A stretch of DNA of 64,000 nucleotides from an uncultured Verrucomicrobiota bacterium (GTDB lineage Bacteria; Verrucomicrobiota; Kiritimatiellia; CAIQIC01; Lenti-01), in assembly GCA_937860055.1 (NCBI GenBank), contig CALMBO010000012.1, positions 62,001-126,000 on the forward strand. The letters run 5' to 3'. The notes under the pieces were generated by a model. It was not told the origin of the DNA. It saw nothing but the letters and a program-made list of their open reading frames with translations, and made no database searches. Below, piece by piece: positions 23,378 to 30,431 of the stretch (positions are counted from its first letter, which is position 1; each line of letters opens with the position of its first letter). The position numbers and the translations under genes were made by a program.

Positions 23378-24370
23378 ATTCGGAAGGGGGGGCGGCGTCA
23401 AGGGCGGAAGTTCGCCCTCCTTGAAGACTCCCATGGCGCGGAACTTGTTGTAGCGCTGGTCGAGGAGCTGGCGGGGGGAAAGCTTCTTGAGCTCGGAGAG
23501 GTTTTTGATGAGGGTGTCGCGGACGTTGTCGGCGGCGGCGGCGGGATCGGAATGCGCGCCGCCGAGGGGTTCGGGGATGATTTCGTCGGCGATGCCGAGT
23601 TCGATGAGATCGGGGGCCGTGAGCTTGAGGGCGGCGGCGGCGGTATCGGCATGCGACCGGTTTTTCCAGAGGATGGCCGCGCAGCCTTCGGGGGAGATGA
23701 CGGAGTAATAGGAGTGTTCGAGAATGAGGATGCGGTTGGCCACGCCGATGCCGAGGGCGCCGCCGGAGCCGCCCTCGCCGATGACCACGGCGATGATAGG
23801 GACGGGGAGGCGGAACATTTCGCGGAGGTTGACGGCGATGGCTTCGGCGACGTGCCGCTGCTCGCCCTCGATGCCGGGGAAGGCGCCGGGGGTGTCGATG
23901 AAGGTGACGATGGGAATGTTGAACTTGGCGGCGAGGCGCATGAGGCGCAGGGCCTTGCGGTAGCCCTCGGGGAAGGGGCAGCCGAAATTGCAGGCCAGGT
24001 TGCTCTTGGTGTCGCGGCCCTTCTGGGTGCCGATGACCATGACCTGGTGGTCGCCGATCCAGCCGAGGCCGCCGACGATGGACTGGTCGTCGGAGAGGAG
24101 CCGGTCGCCATGGAGCTCGTTGAAATCGCGGACGAAGGCGGCGATGTAGTCGCGGGTATAGGGCCGGCGGGGGTGGCGCGCGACCATGACCTTCTGCCAG
24201 GGCGTCAGGGAGGAGTAGAGGTTGCGGCGCGTGTCCGCCAGCTCCGTTTCGAGGCGGGCGGCGTCCTGCGGGGCGTCGATGCCCTGCTCCCTGGAGAAGC
24301 GGCGGAGCTCCTCGATCTTGTTCTGGAGCTCGAGCAGGGGTTTTTCAAAGGGGAGGGTGTATGAAGCCAC
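23366..24370 (-). CDS. accA: Acetyl-CoA carboxylase carboxyltransferase subunit alpha
   Basis: 334 aa. Catalyses carboxyl transfer to acetyl-CoA in malonyl-CoA synthesis, with AccD. N-terminal helical arm LPFEKPLLELQNKIEELRRF, then the crotonase core: RPYTRDYI, FIDTPGAFPGIEGEQRHVAEAI, IGEGGSGGALGIGVANRILILEHSYYSVISPEGCAAILW. The start is read as GTG at 24370 (GTG GCT TCA TAC), with AGAAGG 7 nt upstream, 11 nt after the L,D-transpeptidase stop. accD, accB and accC are not in the window. Located in an operon-like run with the transpeptidase and the kinase-like gene. Confidence 0.95.
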   Translation of the reverse strand: MASYTLPFEKPLLELQNKIEELRRFSREQGIDAPQDAARLETELADTRRNLYSSLTPWQKVMVARHPRRPYTRDYIAAFVRDFNELHGDRLLSDDQSIVGGLGWIGDHQVMVIGTQKGRDTKSNLACNFGCPFPEGYRKALRLMRLAAKFNIPIVTFIDTPGAFPGIEGEQRHVAEAIAVNLREMFRLPVPIIAVVIGEGGSGGALGIGVANRILILEHSYYSVISPEGCAAILWKNRSHADTAAAALKLTAPDLIELGIADEIIPEPLGGAHSDPAAAADNVRDTLIKNLSELKKLSPRQLLDQRYNKFRAMGVFKEGELPPLTPPPLPNDNE

Positions 24371-24381
24371 GGTGATGCCTT

Positions 24382-25458
24382 CTATTCGATGATGGTGACC
24401 AGCGTGCCCTTGGGCAGGATGGTGTAGAGCTCCTCGACATCGGAGTTGAGGAGGCGGATGCAGCCGGCGCTGGTCTGCTTGCCGATGGAATCGGGTTCCC
24501 AGGTTCCATGGATTCCGTAGCCGGGCAGATCGAGCGCGAGCCAATGGGTGCCGAGGAGGTTCTCGGGATCGCCATAGGGGATGGCCTTGCCGCCGGGCTT
24601 GTGCCAGGCGGGCTGGGCGATCTTGTCGACGATCTTGAAGGTGCCGGCGGGGGTCTTGGCGTTTTCGCCGGTGCTGACGCGGTAGCGCTTGAAGAACTTG
24701 CCGTCGAGCGCCACGACCAGGTCGTTGCGGCTCTTGCTCACGGTGAGGGAGAAGGCGTGGTTGTTGCCGTCGACCAGGCGGAGGGTCTCGCCGACGCGGA
24801 TGTTGGCGCCCTGGATGTTGTTGGCCTTGGCGATGAGGGCGACGGGGGTGTTGTAGGTGGCGGCGAGCTTGCCGAGGTAGTCGCCGGACTGGACGACATG
24901 CTCGACCTTTTCCGGCATGGGGCGCTGGGAGGCCAGGAGAGGCATGGCGAGTTCGCTCAGGAACCCTTCGATTCCGGCATCGCCGGGGCGCGCGGCGAGG
25001 GCGTCGAGCGCGGCCTGGCGCGCGGCCTGGTGGTCGCCGGCCTGGAGGCGTTCGCGCGCCTGGGCGAAGAGGGCGGTGGCATCGCCGGGTGCCGCCGGGG
25101 GGGCGGCGGGTGCCGGGGCGGGGGCGGGTTCCGGCGCCGGGGCTTCCACGGTCTTCACCGGTTCCGGAGCGGGCGCCGGCACGACGGGCACCGGTTGCGG
25201 GGCGGGGGCGGCCTCGACCGGCACCGGCATCGGGGTGTCGGGGATCTGCACGGGCGGGATTTCCGATTGGACGGGAGCCTCGGGGAATTCAACGGGTTCG
25301 GCCGGTTCCGCGCCCCGGTTGTTGAACCAGTGCACGAGGCCGAACAGCGCGGCGAGCACGGCCACGACCAGCGTGGCGATGAGGACGGTCATGCATCCGG
25401 CGCGGGACTTCTCGCGCTTCATGAGATAGATGTCGGGGGCGGGATTGGGCTGTTGCAT
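24382..25458 (-). CDS. LysM and L,D-transpeptidase (YkuD) domain protein
   Basis: 358 aa, membrane anchored near residues 22-45, cell-envelope enzyme. After the anchor comes a Pro/Ala/Val-rich linker of about 80 residues, a short TPR-like helical pair (FAQARERLQAGDHQAARQAAL), a LysM domain (HVVQSGDYLGKLAATYNTP ... IRVGETLRL) and the YkuD domain with catalytic HGTW ... SAGCIRL (Cys nucleophile). Forms 3-3 crosslinks in peptidoglycan or attaches proteins to it. The kinase-like gene ends 16 nt upstream and accA starts 11 nt downstream. Confidence 0.94.
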   Translation of the reverse strand: MQQPNPAPDIYLMKREKSRAGCMTVLIATLVVAVLAALFGLVHWFNNRGAEPAEPVEFPEAPVQSEIPPVQIPDTPMPVPVEAAPAPQPVPVVPAPAPEPVKTVEAPAPEPAPAPAPAAPPAAPGDATALFAQARERLQAGDHQAARQAALDALAARPGDAGIEGFLSELAMPLLASQRPMPEKVEHVVQSGDYLGKLAATYNTPVALIAKANNIQGANIRVGETLRLVDGNNHAFSLTVSKSRNDLVVALDGKFFKRYRVSTGENAKTPAGTFKIVDKIAQPAWHKPGGKAIPYGDPENLLGTHWLALDLPGYGIHGTWEPDSIGKQTSAGCIRLLNSDVEELYTILPKGTLVTIIE

Positions 25459-25474
25459 CGGCGGATCCGGGAAA

Positions 25475-26293
25475 TCAGGCGATTTTGTTGAGGTCGCGGA
25501 GGACGAGGACCATGTCGGGATAGCGGTCCTCGGGATTCTTGGCGATGCACTTCATGACCAGGTTGGCCAAGGCGGCGGGCACGTGGGGGTTGTACTGCCG
25601 GATGTTCATGGGGGGGGTCTTGGGATCGATCTGCGCGGCGCGGACCTGGTCGATCTTCTCGCCTTCGTAGGGCTTGTGGAAGGTGAGCATCTCGTAGCAG
25701 CAGATGCCGAACGCGTAGATGTCGGCGCGGTCGTCGGCCGTGCGGTTGAGGAGCGTCTCGGGCGGCACATAGGCCGTGGTGCCCGAGACGGTGGAAAGCT
25801 TCTTGAAGAAGCGCTTGCGGGGCAGGGCCAGGTCGAAATCGATCAGCACGAGGACGCCATCGGGGCGGATCAGGATGTTCTCCGGCTTGATGTCGAGGTG
25901 CAAGAAGCCGCGGGAGTGGACGAACTGGATCACGTTCGCGAGCTGGCGGATGAAGACCATGACGTTTTCCGTCAGCAGCGGTTCGCGGTAGAGGATGAGG
26001 TCGCGGAGGGTGCGCGACTCGACATACTGGAGAACCATGTAGGGCGTCTTGCCCTCGTAGCCGGCCTTGATGAAGGGGACGATGTTGGGGTGCTGCTGGG
26101 GGGAATTCAGGCGGGCGATGACCTCGCCGCCGTGGAAGAAGCGGTTCCGGGCGTGGCGGTCCTTGGCCGAGACGGCGTCGAGGACGCGGATCACGTAGCG
26201 CGTCTGCTGGGCGTCGATGGCGACATACAGCTTGGTCAGTCCGCCGCCCGTGATCGAGCGGGTGATGGAGTAGCCTGCAAATTCCTGATTCAT
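25475..26293 (-). CDS. Hanks-type Ser/Thr kinase-like protein, catalytic Lys replaced
   Basis: 272 aa, kinase domain only, no membrane segment. Glycine loop is ITGGGLTKLYVA (14-25). The beta3 Ala-x-Lys position reads YVIRVL, giving Arg36 in place of the ATP-anchoring Lys; Glu57 of helix C is present. The catalytic loop is HLDIKPENIL (Asp134, Lys136, Asn139), and the DFG motif is DFD (152-154). The activation segment has STVSGTTAYVPPE and ADIYAFGICCYEML follows. Could be an atypical active kinase or a pseudokinase. Directly upstream of the L,D-transpeptidase, so a link with cell-wall control is possible. Confidence 0.88.
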   Translation of the reverse strand: MNQEFAGYSITRSITGGGLTKLYVAIDAQQTRYVIRVLDAVSAKDRHARNRFFHGGEVIARLNSPQQHPNIVPFIKAGYEGKTPYMVLQYVESRTLRDLILYREPLLTENVMVFIRQLANVIQFVHSRGFLHLDIKPENILIRPDGVLVLIDFDLALPRKRFFKKLSTVSGTTAYVPPETLLNRTADDRADIYAFGICCYEMLTFHKPYEGEKIDQVRAAQIDPKTPPMNIRQYNPHVPAALANLVMKCIAKNPEDRYPDMVLVLRDLNKIA

Positions 26294-26402
26294 GGCTTTT
26301 CTTTCTATCGCAAACGGGGGGGGAGGGCAATCCCTTGTGGGGGCGGCGGCGCGGCATCGGCGCAACTCCCGATCCGCCCTCCCGATGCGGGAAAACGCCG
26401 GC

Positions 26403-27011
26403 TCATGCCGGAGGGGTGCGGGGAGCGGGATTTCCGCCGCCGCCGCCATGGCGGGCGAGAAGCTGCGGATAGAACCGGGAAAAGAGTTCGAGGAACCGTT
26501 CGCCGTGCCGATCGATCTCCTCCTCCGCACCGCGCAGGCCCGCCGCGGCCGGGGAACGGCGGGCGATCCGGTCGAAGGTGCGGCGCAGCCCGTCGGGAGT
26601 CCCGTATTCCAGCAGCCATTCCTCCTCCATGGCCCGGCGGACGAGGTCGTGGAGGGGGGGCGGGCGCCTTTCCAGATGCGACCGGATCGTTTCCAGCCGG
26701 GCGGCGACGTAGGATTCCAGCGGAACCGGCGAATAGCGGCGCCACTCCCGCGACAGGACATGGTCGAAGGCGACATCGACGATGATGCCGGCGAGGCGGC
26801 GGCGGGGCGGCGCGATGCAGGCGCGCGCCTCGCGGGCGAGGGGATGTTTCTCCGCGAAGGCGTCGATGGCGTAGTGGAGGCGCAGGCCCGCTTCGAAATC
26901 GCGGTCGGGGGCGGTGGCGTTCAGGCGGCGCATGTAGTCGGCCAGCAGGTTTCCCGCCGCGACTCCCGCCGGGGCTCCTTCCGAAAGATGCAGATGCGCC
27001 AGCAGATTCAT
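26403..27011 (-). CDS. acpH: Acyl carrier protein phosphodiesterase (AcpH family)
   Basis: 202 aa. Removes the 4'-phosphopantetheine arm from holo-ACP. Begins MNLLAHLHLSEG, with GVAAGNLLADYM, LRLHYAIDAFAEKHP and GIIVDVAFDHVLSREW, the conserved HD-like metal region of the family. The C-terminus is Gly/Pro-rich. No good Shine-Dalgarno: the 30 nt before the ATG are taken up by a GGCGCCTTCCCGC repeat element. 109 nt separate its stop from the kinase-like gene on the same strand. Confidence 0.85.
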   Translation of the reverse strand: MNLLAHLHLSEGAPAGVAAGNLLADYMRRLNATAPDRDFEAGLRLHYAIDAFAEKHPLAREARACIAPPRRRLAGIIVDVAFDHVLSREWRRYSPVPLESYVAARLETIRSHLERRPPPLHDLVRRAMEEEWLLEYGTPDGLRRTFDRIARRSPAAAGLRGAEEEIDRHGERFLELFSRFYPQLLARHGGGGGNPAPRTPPA

Positions 27012-27027
27012 GGCGGACGACTCGTGC

Positions 27028-27060
27028 GGCGCCTTCCCGCATGGGGGGCCGCGGAGCGGC
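27028..27060. repeat. GGCGCCTTCCCGC repeat element
   Basis: 13-mer at 27028-27040 followed by GCATGGGGGGCCGCGGAGCGGC; core and flank match 12645-12680. Located between the SH3 protein stop and the acpH start. Confidence 0.7.
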
Positions 27061-27069
27061 CTGCGGGTC

Positions 27070-28128
27070 CTACTGCCCGACGGGATCGCCGGCGTCGTCC
27101 GCGGTTTGGGGGGCGGGAGGATCGACGGGGGCGACTTCCTGGACCTGGTCGGGGACGAGGACGGGGGCGGCGGCGCCTTGGATCCAGTATTCGCGGCCCT
27201 TGAGGTGCACGCGCTTGTCCTGGAGGCTGCGGAACTTGGAGGCTTCGCCGTAGACGTGGCAGAGGATCTGCCAGCGGTTTTCCTGCCAGCGGACGACACG
27301 GTAGCGGGTGGGGGCCTCGTTGATGAGCGGCGCGGCGCGCAGTTCGCCTTCGACTTCCGTGTAGCGGCCCTGGCCTTCGAGCGGAATCAGCTTGAGATTC
27401 GCGGGAGGGGGGACGGGGATTTCGCGCACGGCGACGGGGGCATCCTTCTCGGGGACGGAGGGGGAGACGAGGGGCGTCGGCAGGTCGGCGGGAACCGGAG
27501 CAGGGGTTTCCTCGGGGATTTCCCCGGTTTTGGCCTTGGATTTCCGCTTCTTGGATGTCTTTCCGGCCGTCTTGGGTTCTTCGGAGGCGGGTTTCGCCGG
27601 TTTCCCGGCGATTTCCTCCGTGGCGCCGGCCTTTTCGGCGTCGGCGATTTCCGGTGCCGGTTCGGCGGCGGGGGCGCCGCCGGAGAGGATCTCGACATAT
27701 TCGCGGCTGATCCAGAGATGGGCGGTGGGCGGCGGGGCGACCTTCATCCAGTCCTGCACTTCTTCGCCGCGGGGTTCGACCTTGTCGCCGAGGGAAAGGG
27801 TGTCGACGATGTTGTAGTTGATGCTGGGGCCGGCGCGGAGGTTGACGCGGTTGGCGCCGATGGTGTTGCCGGGGGTCACGACGTAGGATTTCATGACCCA
27901 GAGGCCGGCGGAGGCGGGGGCGGCGACCTCGACCCACTCGTCGCCGATGGTGCGGGCGACGAATTGGTCGCCGTATTTCGCCTGGGCGACGACCTCGGAG
28001 GTCAGCAGCGCCTTGGCGCGGAGATTGACGTTGTCGGCCGTGACGCGGACGGGGGTCTGGGCCGGGAGGGTGGAGGCGGCGGCCGCGAACAGGGCCGCGC
28101 CGAACAGGATTGCCTTGGACGTATTCAT
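27070..28128 (-). CDS. Secreted protein with two bacterial SH3 domains
   Basis: 352 aa. Signal peptide ending TLPAQ. Two SH3b domains in tandem: VTADNVNLRAKALLTSEVVAQAKYGD in residues about 27-85, and ANRVNLRAGPSINYNIVDTLSLGD in about 90-148, each ending in a WV/WI plus YV pair. A Lys/Pro/Glu/Ala-rich linker (about 150-245) follows, then a C-terminal segment with LIPLEGQGRYTEVEGELR and YWIQGAAAPVLVP that I do not recognise. SH3b domains usually bind peptidoglycan stems. Divergent from parB. Confidence 0.85.
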   Translation of the reverse strand: MNTSKAILFGAALFAAAASTLPAQTPVRVTADNVNLRAKALLTSEVVAQAKYGDQFVARTIGDEWVEVAAPASAGLWVMKSYVVTPGNTIGANRVNLRAGPSINYNIVDTLSLGDKVEPRGEEVQDWMKVAPPPTAHLWISREYVEILSGGAPAAEPAPEIADAEKAGATEEIAGKPAKPASEEPKTAGKTSKKRKSKAKTGEIPEETPAPVPADLPTPLVSPSVPEKDAPVAVREIPVPPPANLKLIPLEGQGRYTEVEGELRAAPLINEAPTRYRVVRWQENRWQILCHVYGEASKFRSLQDKRVHLKGREYWIQGAAAPVLVPDQVQEVAPVDPPAPQTADDAGDPVGQ

Positions 28129-28181
28129 GGGCGGAGAGAATAGAAGGCGGCGGCGAATTGGGCAATGCCGAATTGCGGGGA

Positions 28182-28210
28182 TTGATTGTTGGGGGCGTTT
28201 GGGGTAAAGG
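28182..28210 (+). promoter_or_regulatory. Possible promoter of parB with very short leader
   Basis: TTGATT (28182-28187), 17-nt G-rich spacer, TAAAGG (28205-28210); the ATG is 10 nt downstream and only AAAGGAAAA, overlapping the -10, could serve as ribosome-binding site. Confidence 0.4.
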
Positions 28211-28220
28211 AAAACCCATC

Positions 28221-29201
28221 ATGTCAACACAACCGAAACACAGGGGGCTGGGCCGGGGGCTGGATGCGCTGATCAAGGGAGGCGCGACGCGGCCGGGCAC
28301 GGCCCCGCCGAAGGAGGCCGCCCGGCCGGCGGCGTCCGCGCATCCGAAGCCGCCGCCGGCGGCGGGCAAGGGCGCCGTCCACCTGGTTCCGGTGCACCAG
28401 ATCCAGAAGGGGCCGTGGCAGCCGCGGCGCCACTTCGCGGAGGACGCGCTGAAGGAGCTGGCGGATTCCATCCGGGAGAAGGGCGTGCTGGAGCCGGTGT
28501 GGCTGCGGCGGGCCGGGGAGATCTTCGAGCTGATCGCGGGCGAGCGCCGCTTCCGCGCGGCGCAGGCGGCGGGCCTGCTGGAAATCCCGGCGCTGCTGCA
28601 CGAGGTCAGCGAGCTCGAGGCGCGGGAGATGTCGCTGATCGAGAACCTGCAGCGGGCCGACCTGGACCTGATCGAGGAGGCGGAAGGCTACCGCGACCTG
28701 ATGCGGGAGGCGGGGCTGACGCAGGAAGAGGTGTCGAAGCGGCTCGGCAAGGCGCGCGCGACGGTGGCGAACACCCTGCGCCTCCTGGAGCTGTCCGACG
28801 CCATCAAGCGCGCCCTGGCCGAGGGCGCGCTGTCCGCCGGCCATGCGAAGGTGCTGCTGGGCGTGGATCCGAAGGACCGCGACCTGCTGGCGGCGCGCGT
28901 GGTGGCGCAGGGGCTTTCCGTCCGCGCGCTGGAGAAGCTGGTGGCGGGACTGGGCAAGCCCCGGGGCGGCAAGAAGGAAGAGTCGAAGAAGGCGGCGGGG
29001 GAGGCCGACGGGAAGAGCGCGAAGCAGCTGAAGTTTCTCGCCGACCGGCTGCAGCAGGAGCTGGGGACGAAAGTCATGCTGTCGCCGTCGCGCCTGCTGG
29101 CGGATGGCAAGCGCGAGATGGGCCGGATCGTGATCGAGTTCTTCGACAACGAGGACCTGTCGCGCCTGCTGGAGACGCTGAACCTGGGCGATCTGGCCTG
29201 A
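28221..29201 (+). CDS. parB: Chromosome partitioning protein ParB
   Basis: 326 aa CTP-dependent DNA clamp that loads at parS. N-terminal ParA-stimulating motif HRGLGRGLDALI, the CTP-binding parts HQIQKGPWQPRRHF and GERRFRAAQAAGL, ENLQRADLDLIEEAEGY, the HTH (GLTQEEVSKRLGKARATVANTLRLL), and the C-terminal dimer domain (RIVIEFFDNEDLSRLLE). A Lys-rich linker holds KKEESKKAAGEADGK. No parA gene and no sequence resembling the parS palindrome were found in the window, which is unusual next to parB. Overlaps the following gene by 1 nt (TGATG). Confidence 0.96.
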   Translation: MSTQPKHRGLGRGLDALIKGGATRPGTAPPKEAARPAASAHPKPPPAAGKGAVHLVPVHQIQKGPWQPRRHFAEDALKELADSIREKGVLEPVWLRRAGEIFELIAGERRFRAAQAAGLLEIPALLHEVSELEAREMSLIENLQRADLDLIEEAEGYRDLMREAGLTQEEVSKRLGKARATVANTLRLLELSDAIKRALAEGALSAGHAKVLLGVDPKDRDLLAARVVAQGLSVRALEKLVAGLGKPRGGKKEESKKAAGEADGKSAKQLKFLADRLQQELGTKVMLSPSRLLADGKREMGRIVIEFFDNEDLSRLLETLNLGDLA

Positions 29202-30370
29202 TGGGGAGCCGCGGAATGGCGGCCTGGTACGACGAGCGGCGGGAGGCTCAGGCGCGGACCTATGACCGCGCGCAGGGACTCCTGTTCCTGCTGCGGTTCG
29301 CGTTGTTGTTTGCGCTGGCGGAGCTGTTCTGGATTTCGGGGTGGTCGCGGGCGCTGGCGGCCGGGCTGGAGGGGTGGTTCTCGTTCCCGTTCGCGTGGCC
29401 GCTGGTGTGCGCCGCCTTCACGGGGCTGGCGGTGTTCGGCTACGAGGCGGTCCTGTTTCCGCTGTCGGTGCTGGCCGACTATTCGCTGGAGCGCGCCTAC
29501 GGGCGGCTCGACGCGGAATTCGGCGCCTGGCTGCGGGGATTCGCGGTGACGATGCTGCTGGAGATCGGCCTCATGGCATCGGCCTTCACGGGGCTGTATG
29601 TGCTGATGTGGTTTTTTCCGTCGACCTGGTGGCTGTTCGCGACGGCGGCGTATGCGCTGCTGGTGGGCGGGCTCGGCGAAGTCGGGACGTCGTGGCTGCT
29701 GCCGCGCGTGCGCCCTCCGGTGGCGGTCGCCGACGAGGCCCTCGAGGGGGAGCTGCGCCGCGTGGGGCGCGAGGCGGGGATGGAGATCACCGGCGTGGCC
29801 TGGTGGGATTTCGAGCACCAGGAGGATCTCGAGGAGGTGCGGCTGACGGGCGTCGGCCTCCGTCGCCGGGTGGTTTTCTCGGCGCGGGCCTGGCGCACCC
29901 TCGGCCGCCGCGAGCAGGTGTTCCTGGCGGCGCGGCACATGGGGTGGCACCGCAACGGCTCGGCCATCGCCGTCCAGGCGCTGCAGGTGGCGCTGACGGC
30001 CGGCGTGTTCTTGGGTTCCGCGCGGATCGCCGACGGGGCGGCGCGCGTCCGGGGACTTCCCGGCGTGGCCGCGCTGGAGGCGTTTCCCTTCTGGGTGGTC
30101 GCGCTGTTTGCGCTGGCGGCGGCGGCGGGGGTGGTCGCCCATGCCGTCGTGCGCCGCGTGGAGCTGCGCGCCGACCGCTTCGCCCTCCGGCACGCGGGCG
30201 GTTCGGAGGCGCTCCTGTCGTGCCTGCGGCATGAATTCGAGCGGGAACCCTTCGCGGTGGATGCGCCCGCCTGGCAGGTTCTCCTGCTGCGGCGGATGCC
30301 GACGGCCGTCCGTCGCCTCGCGCAGGCGAAGGCCGTGGAAACCGCCGCGCCGCAGGCGCCGGGCGGCTGA
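29201..30370 (+). CDS. Ste24/M48-like membrane protein with degenerate zinc motif
   Basis: 389 aa (384 if the second ATG at 29216, with GGGGAG 7 nt upstream, is used). N-terminal five-helix region matches the CAAX-protease N-terminal domain (FGYEAVLFPLSVLADYSLERAYG, WWLFATAAYALLVGGL, LLPRVRPPV), followed by an M48-like core (VRLTGVGLRRRVVFSARAWRTLGRREQVFLAA). Where M48 enzymes have HExxH, this protein has AARHMGWH (A243 to H250): the first His is Arg and the Glu is His. The downstream ELRADRFAL (Glu321) is kept. Probably a catalytically dead homologue. Coupled to parB by a 1-nt overlap; lptD follows after 61 nt. Confidence 0.75.
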   Translation: MGSRGMAAWYDERREAQARTYDRAQGLLFLLRFALLFALAELFWISGWSRALAAGLEGWFSFPFAWPLVCAAFTGLAVFGYEAVLFPLSVLADYSLERAYGRLDAEFGAWLRGFAVTMLLEIGLMASAFTGLYVLMWFFPSTWWLFATAAYALLVGGLGEVGTSWLLPRVRPPVAVADEALEGELRRVGREAGMEITGVAWWDFEHQEDLEEVRLTGVGLRRRVVFSARAWRTLGRREQVFLAARHMGWHRNGSAIAVQALQVALTAGVFLGSARIADGAARVRGLPGVAALEAFPFWVVALFALAAAAGVVAHAVVRRVELRADRFALRHAGGSEALLSCLRHEFEREPFAVDAPAWQVLLLRRMPTAVRRLAQAKAVETAAPQAPGG

Positions 30371-30393
30371 GGATGGCGTCCCGGAGTTTGCGC

Positions 30394-30422
30394 TTGGCGG
30401 CGGCGGCGCGCCGCTGTTAGAT
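30394..30422 (+). promoter_or_regulatory. Possible promoter of lptD with very short leader
   Basis: TTGGCG (30394-30399), 17-nt GC-rich spacer, TTAGAT (30417-30422); the lptD ATG is 9 nt further on, without a Shine-Dalgarno. Confidence 0.35.
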
Positions 30423-30431
30423 TGGCCCCGC

